In this document: piece after piece, positions 12,540-22,646 of the stretch
How positions within the stretch are numbered: the first letter of the stretch is position 1
How the letters are laid out: every line of letters begins with the position of its first letter
Assembly (NCBI GenBank): GCA_036362985.1
Contig: JAYGXS010000001.1
Coordinates: 70,246,661-70,310,660, forward strand
Direction: 5' to 3'
Length of the DNA: 64,000 bases
Source: Ligula intestinalis
Lineage: Eukaryota; Platyhelminthes; Cestoda; Diphyllobothriidea; Diphyllobothriidae
The notes under the pieces: generated by a model
Told to the model about the DNA's origin: nothing
Databases searched by the model: none
Seen by the model: the letters and a program-made list of their open reading frames with translations, nothing else
Translations under genes and position numbers: made by a program

Positions 12540-15009
12540 GCGCTTCAAGGTCGACCACGCCGCACCCAGTGAAATTCGCTTCTCCGACCAAGGCCATGTG
12601 GAGGAGATGGGTACCGGTTACACCTACTTCTGGAGTAGCCGCCCGCAGGCAGGCAGAGCGACGCGAAGCCGGCGTCACCTTTGCCATCTGGACCGACATC
12701 GTGGGACGTCTACCCTGTTCACCGTAGGACATCAGTGGTCGTCTGATGAACCTCCGCCCACCTCTTCGTGGTGGCACCTTCGCTACAATTGTCAGCGTCT
12801 ACGCCCCCCCCATGACCAGCTCAGACAAGGCAACGAACAAGTTCTACGAGGATCTTCACGCTCTCCTCGTGACTGCGCCGATGGCGGACAAGTTGATTGT
12901 CCGTGGTGAATTCAACGCTTGCGTCGGCACAGACCACCTTGTCTGGGGAGGAGTGCCGGGTCCCTACGGTCTCAATGACAACGGCCTGCTCCTCATAAGA
13001 ACCTGCGCAGAACACCGTTTCGTCCTGACCAACACCCACTTTCGCCTTCCGTTGAAGGACAAGGCAACCTGATCTCGTCAGTGGCATCTCCTGGACCATG
13101 TCTTCGTCCGGCGGCGGGACCAACAGGGCGTGCTGGTGACAAAGACTCTGCTGGCTGCCGATGGATGTCTCGTCATCTCCAAAATGAGGATCCACATTCA
13201 ACCACGAAGGAGACCTCAAGCTTAGTGATCCCCAGGTATTTTGAATACTGTTTTGTTAAAGTTGCTTGCCAAACATTCGAATTTAATCAACGAGCCGGCC
13301 CAACGGCCATACAATCCTGCAGTCGCAGAGGAGAACACCTCCATGGAAAACTGATGATGAAAACTACGGGTCACTGTTCAATCCACCACCAAACGCTTTC
13401 TTAGTTTTGCACATCGTCAACACCAGGACTGGTTCAACGCAAATGATGCAGTCAGCAGCAATCTGCTCGCCTAGAAGAACTATCTGCACAGAACCTACGT
13501 TGACCACCCTACCGACGCCACAAAAGCAGCCTTCTACCAAAATCACCGTCTTGTGCAACGACGGCTACGGGAAATGTATAATGCTTGAATGGCTTGCAAG
13601 GACAAAAAAATCCAAGGTCACGCGAACCGCAATGAATGGAAGAACTTCTTCGCTGCGATTAAGGCTGCCTGCCGTCCCACAGTCAAGGGCCCAGCTCCTC
13701 TTTTCAGTGCTGATGGAACTACCCTTTACCCCAAGAAGACACAGTTTCTGAAACATTGGGCTGAACACTTCCGAAGCGTACTCAACCATTTTCCATCATC
13801 TCCGAAGCTGCCATCGACCGTCTGCGTCATGTGGAAGTTAATGCAGATCTCTACCTCCTACCTGCCCTTCAGGAAACCATCAAGGCTGTGTAGCAACTCG
13901 CCAACGGGAAAGCACCTGGTTCCGATGCGCTCCCTGCGGAAATTTACAAAAACGGGGGACACTTACTTAAAGCTAACCAACCACTTTCTTCCAGGAGATG
14001 TGGTGGCAAGACCAAGTCTCCCAGGACTTCAAGGACGCCAAAATTATCCATATTTACACGTGAAAGGGGAATCGCCAACTCCGTGATAATCCTCGTGAAA
14101 TCTCGATGCTCAATATCGCCGAAAAAATCTTCGCTGGTGTTCTCCCAAATTGTCGAAACGACCAGCTGGAACAAGGACTGCTGCCAGAAAGCCAGTGTGG
14201 TTTTCGTCGCCAGCGCGGCACAACGGACATCATTTTTGCTGCATGACAGCTGCAGGAGCAGTGCCAGAAGAGGCACACCCACCGCTACACTACTTTCGCG
14301 GACTTACCAGAAGTACTTGAAACGGTAAATCGCTCTGGGCTATGAAATTCATGCGCACTTCACCCACGTCAGCTGCACGACGGCATGATGGCGCGCGTCA
14401 CGGACTACGGAACTGTCTAAAGCCTTCACAGTAACAAATGGAGTGAAGCAGGGCTGTGTCCTCGCGCCTACCTTCTTCAGTTTCATGTTCTCAGCCATGC
14501 TGATGGACGCCTATTGTGACGAGCGTCCCGGGATCCGCATCAACTGCAGTACGGACGAACACCTCAGCATTCGACGAATGCAGGCCCCACGCGCGTCTTT
14601 ACGACCACCGTCCATGACCTGCTGTTCGCGGTCGGCTGCGCTCTCAGCACCACAACAGAAGCGGAGATAAAAAGGAGTATGGAAATCTTCGCCACAGGAT
14701 GAACAAACTTCGGTCTCACCATCAACATGGAGGAAAACGTGATCATATACCAACCGAAGCCGGGGGCCGTTTACCATGCTCTAGGGGTCAACGTCAACGG
14801 TGCCGAGTTCAAAAACTTGGGCAACTTCACTTATCTTGGCAGCACGCAACCCCACACGACCAGAATCGACAAGGAGGTTGCTAGCCGGATTTCCAAAGCC
14901 AGCCAGGTTGTCAGCCGGCTTCAAGTTTCCGTGTGGAACCGTTATGGTCTGCAGCTGCTCGTCGTCCTTACCGCACTCTTTTACGAGCGGAAACTTGGAC
15001 CGTCTACAC
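12540..15009 (+). pseudogene. RTE-like LINE: endonuclease and reverse transcriptase, degenerate
   Basis: A non-LTR retrotransposon ORF broken by frameshifts and stops. Endonuclease domain: HVEEMGTGYTYFWS (about 12.60 kb), [16 protein letters not shown] (about 12.77 kb), [13 protein letters not shown] (12.90 kb), HLLDHVFVRRRDQQ (13.09 kb), VISKMRIHIQPRRRP (13.17 kb). Reverse transcriptase: LANGKAPGSDALPAEIYK (13.90 kb), LNIAEKIFAGVLPN (14.11 kb), CGFRRQRGTTDIIF (14.20 kb), the damaged catalytic box LLFAVGCAL (14.62 kb), NFGLTINMEE (14.71 kb), ETWTVY (14.99 kb). The endonuclease start is truncated. The ORF continues after the hAT insertion. Family assignment is by recalled motif similarity to RTE-clade elements of flatworms. 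Confidence 0.88.
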
Positions 15010-15123
15010 CAGGGGTCGGCAACCCATGGCTCGTGAGCCATGTATGGCTCTTTTGATGATCACGTATGGCTCTTTCAGAAACTTCAGATTTTATGATTTT
15101 GGTTACTTTTAAGGGGGCTAAGT

Positions 15124-15605
15124 AGTGGGTTGTACTCGGATCAGTACAATCATCAGGCCTATCCCAGGTTGGAAGTTAAAAGACAGAAGTCACCAGAAAG
15201 AGTGATTTATTATGTACAGAACACCCCATTGCTGTTCCAGGTGGCAGTGGCCACTGGCGAAGCCGGGGCTGGTGTTGATTGCGCCCAGCCAGACCTGAGA
15301 TAACTTGGCAATGGTGACAGCGGATTCAGTAGGATTGCGGAGCAGGTTCAATTGTTCTGTTATTGGTGTCTTGCAATTGTCCGAGGGGATGTCGCCTGTA
15401 GAGTATTTAAATGGCCTTAACGTATTTGGCGTGCGTGTATGCTCGGGTGTGTATGCATGACTGAATAAACTGCGGTCGCCAGGGCGGCGGTCTGGGGGCC
15501 GCCAGAAAACTGAACGAAAGGGGACGCTTGCGCGGCTGTTACTGGTTACCCAAACGCAGTTGCGAGGTCAAGCCTCAGGGGACGGGAGTGTCAGTGCAAG
15601 AGTGC
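15124..15605 (+). repeat. Possible LTR-like insertion inside the hAT element
   Basis: This 480-bp stretch replaces the N-terminal coding part of the hAT transposase. It carries a TATTTAAAT box at about 15405, AATAAA at about 15463 and a GC-rich downstream part, the order expected in a solo LTR. No clean TG...CA ends or target duplication were identified, so it may simply be an unrelated insertion or decayed transposon sequence. Confidence 0.3.
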
Positions 15606-15615
15606 ATTAGAACAG

Positions 15616-16914
15616 TTGTTTGTGGCAACACATTATTTTGGGGCAGCGGGTCGTGTGGTTCTGCCAATAAAAGGGGCCACAAGAGTTGAAGATTTATTCG
15701 AGTCTTTGACGGATTTCGCTCAAGAAAAAAAACTATCTATGGATAAACTTATCTCAGTGTGTACTGATGGTGATCCGTGTATAGTGGGGAAAAACAAAAG
15801 ATTTGTGGCGCTTCTCTGTGCGTATGAAAATCGACCCATCCTACGTTTCCACTGCATTCCACACCAGGAAGCTCTTTGTGCTCTGATATGTGACGGGCAG
15901 CTTGGAGAAGCGATTTCGCTGGTCGACAGTTTAAAACACTGCCGGCTGAAGTTGTAAAAAAACAATCATGGTCTGATTTTGCATAGCAAGGTACGTTGTT
16001 TGTCAAAAGAGAAGGTGCTTAGCCATCTTGCAGCTCGCCTGAATGAAATCCGGACGTTCCTTGAAATGAAGGGCATTGAGCATCCTGAGCTAGCCGAAAC
16101 TGAATGGCTCCTCATGTTTTACTATCTCGTGGAAATGGCCGAACATCTGAACCAACTTAACGCTGAATTGCAAGGCAATGGAAATACAGTGTTATCCCTT
16201 TAACAATCCATTTTTTCTTTTGAAAACAAGCTTGAACTCTTTATGATGGACCTTGAAACAGATCGATTCCTACATTTTGAAAATTCAAGACAGTATAAAG
16301 ATGCATGTACAGTAAGTGAGTTCACTCAAAACTTTGATCTCCACCAGCTAGTTGGCTTCAAATCCAGTCACCTACAGTCGTTCAAAGCACGCTTTGGCAA
16401 ATTTCGAGAGCACACTCGTTTTTTTAAGTTCATCACCTATCCAACCGAGTGTTCACTGAACAGAGCCGACATACGTTAGATTCCTTGGCTCTCCATTAGA
16501 GATTTCGAAGAATAATTGGCTGGCCTTAAGGCCTCAGAAATGTAGGTTAATAAGTGCAAGTCACTCAATGAAGATTTGGAAAGGATCGCACGGCATAAAG
16601 CGGAGTTGGCAAGCAAGCACATGCGGACAGAAATTAAAAAACTTGAACCCGAAGAACAGCTGATAATCAAAACTTGGAACATGCTTGCGGTCACATACCA
16701 CGCACTGCAGCGTGTGAGTATTGCTTTATTAACCCTGTTTGGACCTACGTATGCATGCGAGCAGTCATTCTCACATCTAAGGTACATCAAGTCCACAATA
16801 AGACCACGTCTAACGGATGAAAGCCTCAACGCTTGCATGAAGCTTACTCTCACTAACTACCGACCAGACTATAAAACCCTCAGAGAATCCATGCAACGTC
16901 AAAAGTCACATTAA
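15616..16914 (+). pseudogene. hAT transposase (GTF2IRD2/ZBED5-like), partial and broken
   Basis: Three frame segments: 15616-15954 (LISVCTDGDPCIVGKNK and FHCIPHQEALC, the catalytic-core Asp and CxxH-like region), 15979-16203 (LNEIRTFLEMKGIEHPELA), and 16243-16914 ending in the hAT dimerisation domain (PTYACEQSFSHLRYIKS then RPRLTDESLNACMKL). In-frame stops at 15955, 16201, 16477 and others separate them. The BED zinc finger and start are missing; the 15.1-15.6 kb stretch holds unrelated non-coding sequence instead. Non-functional. Confidence 0.9.
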
Positions 16915-17087
16915 CAATGAGTATGATAAGAAAATTAGTTAAAAGAATAAATTCAGAGGCTTATTATACTCGCATTTAATAGAATTTCATTTTAAAATAT
17001 ACTATATGGCTCTTTCTCAAATATATTTCCAAATATTTGCTTTATTGGCTCTCTGAGTTAAAAAGGTTGCCAACCCCTGGTTTAAAC

Positions 17088-18060
17088 CAACCAAGCAAGA
17101 AAGCTTACCATTTCCATCTCAGCTGTGTCCACCGAATACTGAAGCTGAGATAGCAAGATAGGAGCCTGGAAAAAGAAGTCCTGGAGAAAACGGGAATTCT
17201 CAAGATCCAGACCATGCTGAGGCAGATAAAACTGAGCTGGAGCATCTACCTTGTACGGATGTTGACCAACGACTATCAAAGTGACTGTTTTACGGTGACG
17301 TCACTGTGGTTGCTCACCGCAAAGGAGGACAAAAGAGGCACTTCAAGGGCACTCTGAAGAAGTGCCTTCAAATCAACACGGCGAACTGAGAAGAACCCGT
17401 GCAGGACCGGTCTGCTTGGCGATGAACGGTAAAACTGGTGCAGCCATCTACGAACCCAGTCGGATCACCGCCGCCAAGGCGAAAAGAACGGTTTGCAAGT
17501 CCTAAATCCAACGGCCAAACGCTGTCAACTGCCCAAGTGCTTCCAACTTGCCCGCGTTGTCAACACACCTTCCGTGCATACATCGGCTTGGTCGGTCATC
17601 GACGGAGGCAGTGCACCATTCCTCCAAAGGCATCTAGATCTACGGCGTCAAACTATGTAACAGTCCCTCCTGTGTCTAGCATTGTCTCGACGGCCACCAT
17701 AACCACGGAATTCCAACTAGCGCATGCCCCGCTGCCCTCACCCGTCGACACCGTCTTCACTCACTGTCCACAACACCAACGCATCACTCCCCGCCACCAC
17801 CCTCATCGCCACATCTGATACCTCTACCAGTACTGGGGGGCTCGAGCATAATCTGCCCTCACTGCAGTCGCACTGTCACGTCACGCATCGGCCTGATCGG
17901 TCACTTTCCATCGCACAGAGCCCTGCTCACCAGTGCCTGGAGCACCAACACATAGCAGAGACCACCACCTTCCTTCCCCACACTGCCCTCGCGCATTCAC
18001 TCATCGCATGGGCTCTACTAGGCCACACACGCATACACGAAAACCTGCGGTAAAATGCCG
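17088..18060 (+). pseudogene. RTE-like LINE: C-terminal RT tail and C2H2 zinc fingers
   Basis: Continuation of the split LINE. It reads HFHLSCVHRILKLR, EVLEKTGILKIQTMLRQIKL, then a degraded basic tail. A finger CPRCQHTFRAYIGLVGHRRR plus QC follows at about 17.56 kb. Two more finger relics follow: ICPHCSRTVTSRIGLIGH near 17.86 kb, and PHCPRAFTHRMG near 17.98 kb with GHTRIHENLR in the neighbouring frame near 18.02 kb. Zinc-finger tails of this form are known in flatworm RTE-like elements. Multiple frameshifts and stops. Confidence 0.85.
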
Positions 18061-18235
18061 TTGGCTACACCACATCGTTATGCCGATCCTCATTAGCGCT
18101 TTCATTACCTACAGTCTCACCATTATAAATCTCCATCACACACAGTTTACTGTCAATGCACCTAATGAAAGCCACTTACGTATGTCGACGAGCAGTCACA
18201 TGGGCTACCTCTTACTTAGCCGATGAACTGTAGGG

Positions 18236-18375
18236 TAGATCACCGCATAGCCATCTCCAAGATAAGGATCCACCTTCAAGCATGCAGCTGACCTCAAGGT
18301 AATTACCTCCCTCCAGGTAAGTTGAATGCTGCTTCACTTACTTTGCCTGCTAAACACTTACATAATGAATTTGTA
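18236..18375 (+). repeat. Second RTE-like fragment (endonuclease/linker region)
   Basis: The DNA resembles 13160-13300 of the LINE upstream: both contain an AAGGATCCACCTTCAAGCA or AGGATCCACATTCAACCA segment, then GACCTCAAG, CCAGGTA and TTGAATGCTG or TTGAATACTG, then a GCTTGCCAAAC/CCTGCTAAAC segment. Same orientation. Interpreted as part of another copy of the same family lying just 3' of the first; it has no open frame. Confidence 0.7.
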
Positions 18376-19384
18376 GTTCGATGTATTATGTACTGGCACT
18401 ACTAATTATGATTACTAGTAGAAGCACTACTAGTATTTGAATGTTATTGCTACCAGCAGTAACTTAGTCTTAACAACATCAGTCTTGTTATTTGCTACTC
18501 ACTATCATTTGTAGTACTATTGATCTCATTAGCGATTTTTACGAAGGCGGGATCCTCCATGCACTCATGGCAGTCACCGAAAAGGACAGACCAATTGCGT
18601 CATGCCCGCATTCCAGGCTCCCCCGGTGCGTCCCGCCTACATGCATGTCACCCGCGCCGTGTGTCGAGCAAACGAGACGACCACCTACATAGCGGGTGCA
18701 GTGGTCGCAGTCGAGATGAGTATAGAATGTCTGCTCGCAAAACTATACGCTTGGAATATTCTGGAAAGACCGGAGTCATATAAATATGCCGGAGTGGACA
18801 AGCTAAAGGATGACTCCGACAACTCAGCAGACCCGCACGCCACACAGTTTTTGTGTACTGATGAATACAGCCACGGCCTATCAGTACCGCTCTCATGCCT
18901 TCTTCTGCCTATTAGTCGGGTTCGAAATACTAAGCTATAACAGCGTTAGTACTACCAGTACTACTAGCCCCAGTTAAATTGCACCAGTCGTACATTTACT
19001 GTAGCTATGGCGACACCACAAGCTCTCCTCAATAGCTTCTAACATTCTTAAAAGGATCTCCACTGAAAGGTGAGCTGTGCTCTCGTTTTTTAGCCCTCTG
19101 TCTTCTTCTTCTTCTTCTTCTTCTTCTTCTTCTTCTGCGCTTGCACAGCCTGCTTTACAACACCCACTTCAAGCTTGCTTCCTTTTTAGAACTACTTTCT
19201 GCAGCGTTTACCAGACACACCATTAACCTAGTGTGTGTTGTGTCTGAATTGGCTGATGAGCGACACTGGGAGTCGGGGTGCGCTTGCTCCCCGTTATGTG
19301 AATCCTGGGGGCTAGGTCGTGCTGTGGCGCGTGCAGACGGGCCCGCAGGCACTTTCAGCCGCTGTGTCCATCCCATCTTAGGTG
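18376..19384. other. No gene; microsatellite and short repeats
   Basis: 18.36-18.50 kb has scattered TACTAG/ACTACT words, repeated at 18.95 kb. 18.52-18.94 kb has overlapping frames of about 110 codons on both strands without a recognised domain. A CTT run is at 19101. Confidence 0.45.
19101..19137. repeat. (CTT)n microsatellite
   Basis: About twelve uninterrupted CTT units. Confidence 0.95.
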
Positions 19385-19890
19385 ACCGATTAACTCACCG
19401 GTGGCCGGTTGCTGGCGGGGGGGGGGGAAGAGAGTGAGGTCGGCCCTTAGCGCATTTATTTCCTCACTATAATCATTCTGGTGTGCTCAAAGCTATCACG
19501 GTGCGATGAAAGCCGTGGCTTGGAGGGCTGCCAACTGACGGGATAACCCGGACCGCGCAGTCAGTCCAGTGTGTGTCTTGCTGTGTGAAGTTACTGACTG
19601 GTGGATTGGGAGTCAAGCTGCAATAGTTCCTTTTAGTGTAGCCTTTATGGCGCTCTCGCGCACGCGGGAGCCTTCCTAGCAAGGTGGCGTTTTTGTGGCG
19701 CGTACTAGAGTGTCGGCCGCGCCAGCTGCATGCGAACTCGCCTAGCTCCGGTCTTCTCGACTTTTTCCTGACATCGGGCAGAGGTACGAGAGTGATGGGA
19801 AAGTGAGGTAGATCTTGCGAGTCTACTTTCATTATAATTCAGCGCAATTCACCGCGCCTGTCTTCAGTTCGCTGAAGCTCGTGGTGGACA
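19385..19890 (-). repeat. RTE-like LINE 3'-UTR copy with internal deletion
   Basis: Strong alignment by eye to 53235-53625. Shared landmarks on the plus strand are GAGAGTGAGGTCG, AAAGCCGTGGCTT, GCCAACTGACGGGATAAC, CAGTGTGTCTTG and GGGAGCC. The far end (19815-19890, CAGTCTACTTTC-like, GCTCGTGGTGG) matches 54370-54440, a more upstream part of the LINE at 53.6-54.5 kb. The coding part between has been lost, leaving a short, non-autonomous derivative. Sense strand is minus. Confidence 0.75.
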
Positions 19891-20616
19891 TCCTCAAAAC
19901 CAACGGTCGAGTTGTCGTGTTTCGCCTTACCTTTCCATGTCTTTTAGTCACCAGTTGCATTGTTACTTTCAGCTTTAAACGTGCGAGTTTGAAAGCTTTT
20001 AACCACTGTTAGTATGGAAGCCAACACAGGCCGATCTTAATCCGACTGTTCCGAAGAAGTCACGTCCTTCTCAACTTTAGTTGAGTGTGATGCACGTACA
20101 TATACAGTGAAAATAAATGATGTTCGAAAAGGTAAACCTTAATGCCTCTAAAGCTATGCAGACTTCATGTAAATTTTAGCAGACGCCAACAGCAGCTCTT
20201 CTTTTTTTGCACGTTTTATTGTTAGGCTAGTAGGTTTTATTGGTTATTATGAGTTTCGGTTTACTATGGTTTTCCGTGAAGACTCGTTTACTTAGTTTTT
20301 TCTCGGCAAATGTTTTTTTGTACGTCTTCAAAGTCAAGTGGATGGATAGAACTGAAGTAATTCTCACAAAGGACTAGCGTTAATTGCGTCATTGTAACAC
20401 CGTTGTGCAACCAACAAAAACATATTTCTTGGGTGACCATTAAATCAAGATCGCAGGTGTGGATTTCGGAAGTTGGAATCGCTAATGAATAAGCTCGTAA
20501 GGGATGGCTAATTTGCCGAACAGTCATCATTATAAGCAGTATCAGTTTAGAAGTTTCAGCTTTCCCACTGGATACACTGGTTATATTTACGTCAATAAAA
20601 ACAAATCGGCATGTTT
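19891..20616. other. No gene recognised
   Basis: AT-rich flank of the Penelope-like element. The 112-codon minus frame (20288-20626) has no recognisable motif. Confidence 0.5.
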
Positions 20617-20627
20617 CAGAACACAAT

Positions 20628-20669
20628 TTTGGCGAGCGAACGCTTTCAGTAACTTCTCATCAGGCCAAA
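20628..20669 (-). ncRNA. Second copy of the Penelope hammerhead-like motif, inverted
   Basis: The same 42-nt arrangement as at 22593-22634, read on the minus strand within the inverted 3' end at the left side of the element: TTTGGC, CTGATGA, GAAGTTACT, GAAA, AGCGTTCGCT, C, GCCAAA. All core bases are unchanged between the two copies. Confidence 0.6.
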
Positions 20670-20962
20670 CAGTTACAAAGGAGGTTTACATTTAAAATCG
20701 ATAGTTTGTCTTTCTTTACATGCAGGGTCCAATCAGAGCGTGCAACTGTGCAGCCAGTTAGGTAATCGTTGGCCATGCCAAGTTGGGGGCTTGCACGAGA
20801 TTCTTTTGTGCACACACAACCGGTTTCCTCAATCGGATTGCGGTTGCTTCTGCTGTTGCCAGCAGACGTTGACCCAGTGACTTTGGGTAGTTTGGTGGGA
20901 TCTTGTTAATTAACTTTAAGGCTTCGCTTGGGTCCACATGATGTCCGGTGTCAACCATGTGT

Positions 20963-22504
20963 GCGGATGAAGTAGATGTACACCTGACCGGCTGCTTAAG
21001 AAGACTACACACGGCAGGATTTCGAAATGACCGAGACCTCGAACATTTGCAACCAGTAGGTCTACCTAAGATCCACAAGAATGGGCTGCCAGTTCGCCCG
21101 ATTTTAGACATGAGAAACTCGCCGTATCATGCAATAGCGAAGTGGTTGGCAGAGAAACTCAACCCATACAGCAACAGCTGGCACCACATAGCTATCAAGA
21201 TACGTTCCAATTTATCGATGGCAACAAGGACATGAACTTAAACGGCATGATGATGATCTCCCTAGACGTCTCATCCCTGTTTACAAACGTTCCAGTAACA
21301 GAAACAGTCGACTCTATCTGCGACTTCGTAGTGGCAAATCAAATAAACGTAGAAATACCATCAGACATATTAAGGGAACTATCACTCAAATGCACATTAA
21401 ATGTGCAATTCCTTTTTGACCACCAACTATACAGACAAATAGACGGCGTTGCTATGGGCTCGCCTCTCGGGCCTCTCTTGGCCAACATCTTCATGGGCAA
21501 ACTGGAAAAATTTCAACTCAACAAGCAGATCCATGAGTTAAAACACTATGGCCGATATGTCGATGATATCTTCGCCATCGCCCCAGCAGATACTGGTGTA
21601 AATGCACTTCTACATACTGTTAATCAAGCACACCCCTCCATTAAATTCACCTTGGAGGTAGAGACGGCAGGTTCGCTTCCTTTCTTGGATGTCCTCCTAA
21701 GTCGAAGACCTGACGGTAGCATCCGAAGGGGCGTTTACCGAAAGAAAACCTGGTCCGGACAGTATACAAACTTTAACAGTTTTATACATATCCAACAGAA
21801 ACGTAACTTAGTCCGCTGCTTAACGCAAAGAGCCAGAAAAATCTGCTCAGCTGGCACTATTGAAATGGAGCTCCAGAAACTTCAGGACGTGCTTCGAGAG
21901 AACGGATATCCGGACAGATTCATCATAAAGAATATGATGGAGAAAGGAACAAAGCCCACCACACACACGGTGGAAAAGAAGACGCTATTCCACAGAGTCC
22001 CTTTTCAAGGGGATGCAGCAAGCAAACTCTTAAGTAGACGCCTCAAGCAAGCCGTAGCAGAAACCTTCCCAGCAGGGAAAATTCAGATGTTATTTTCAAC
22101 CAACCCGATACTGCATGGTGAGGGTAAGGATAAGCTGCCAACTCAGACCACTTCTATGCATATCTACTCATTTACTTGTTCCTGTGGAGCTGGTTATATC
22201 GGTCGCACGAGTAGGCACTTATCTAAAAGAATACGGAAACACCTCCCGGTATGACTAGCCAAAGGCGAGACCAAAAGCATAAACAGTTCTATCCTCGCAC
22301 ACATGGTTGATACCGGACATCGTGTGGACCCAAGCGAAGCCTTTAAAGTTAATTTACAAGATCCCACCAAACTACCCAGAGTCCCTGGGTCAACGTCTGC
22401 TGGCAACAGCAGAAGCAACCGCAATCCGATTGAGGAAACCGGTTATGTGTGCAAAAAAGAATCTCGTGCAAGCCTCCAACTTGGCATGGCCAACGATTAC
22501 CTAA
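20963..22504 (+). pseudogene. Penelope-like reverse transcriptase with GIY-YIG endonuclease, defective
   Basis: RT landmarks: GLPKIHKNGLPVRPI (21060), SLDVSSLFTNVPV (motif A, 21262), GVAMGSPLGPLLANIFMG (motif B, 21450), YGRYVDDIFAI (motif C with intact YVDD, 21548), SLPFLDVLLSRR (21676). C-terminal GIY-YIG part: FTCSCGAGYIGRTSRHLSKR (22172). Breaks: a frame change near 21.17 kb, TGA at 22252 where a tryptophan codon is expected, and a shift near 22.34 kb before KIPPNYPESLGQRLL. The N-terminal part of the RT is missing. The central 370-codon frame is otherwise open, so decay is light. Confidence 0.9.
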
Positions 22505-22592
22505 CTGGCTGCACAAATCCGCGCTTTGATTGGACCCTGCATGTAAAGAAAGACAAACTATCGATTTTAAATGGAAACCTCCTTTGTAACTG

Positions 22593-22634
22593 TTTGGCCT
22601 GATGAGAAGTTACTGAAAGCGTTCGCTCGCCAAA
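22593..22634 (+). ncRNA. Hammerhead-ribozyme-like motif in the Penelope 3' UTR
   Basis: The order matches a type I hammerhead: stem I TTTGGC (22593-22598), core CTGATGA, a 9-nt spacer GAAGTTACT, GAAA, a short stem III AGCG-TT-CGCT, cleavage triplet ending TC at 22628, and the perfect stem I partner GCCAAA (22629-22634). Stem II is weak: no good pairing is visible in the spacer. Hammerhead motifs with very short stem III are reported for Penelope-like elements. Activity is not shown here. Confidence 0.6.
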
Positions 22635-22646
22635 ATTGTGTTCTGA

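Larger units (their letters stand above)
15010..17079 (+). mobile_element. hAT DNA transposon inserted in the RTE-like LINE
   Basis: Starts CAGGGGTCGGCAACC and ends GGTTGCCAACCCCTG, 15-bp inverted ends with one mismatch, of the hAT/Charlie type. Both subterminal regions carry ATGGCTCTTT-type repeats. The flanking octamers GTCTACAC (15002-15009) and GTTTAAAC (17080-17087) agree at six of eight bases, fitting a decayed 8-bp target duplication. The LINE frame ETWTVY stops at the left end and resumes as YHFHLSCVHRILKLR at the right end, which fixes the boundaries. The element is about 2.07 kb, shorter than intact hAT transposons. Confidence 0.9.
20617..22646 (+). mobile_element. Penelope-like element with inverted 3' end at its 5' side
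   Basis: A coding core (20963-22504) is flanked by long inverted repeats, 20617-20962 and 22290-22646. These repeats encode the end of the GIY-YIG ORF and the 3' UTR, so the left copy is an upside-down 3' end fused to the 5'-truncated element. This kind of arrangement, inverted or tandem partial copies at the 5' side, is typical of Penelope-like elements. The repeats are highly similar, suggesting a comparatively recent insertion. Confidence 0.9.

Noticed and set aside
12457..12777. 106-codon minus-strand frame
   Set aside because: Antisense of the RTE-like endonuclease; plus-strand motifs explain the sequence.
20758..21111. 117-codon minus-strand frame as an independent gene
   Set aside because: It is the C-terminal part of the Penelope ORF carried on the inverted 3' end, plus read-through into the antisense of the RT.
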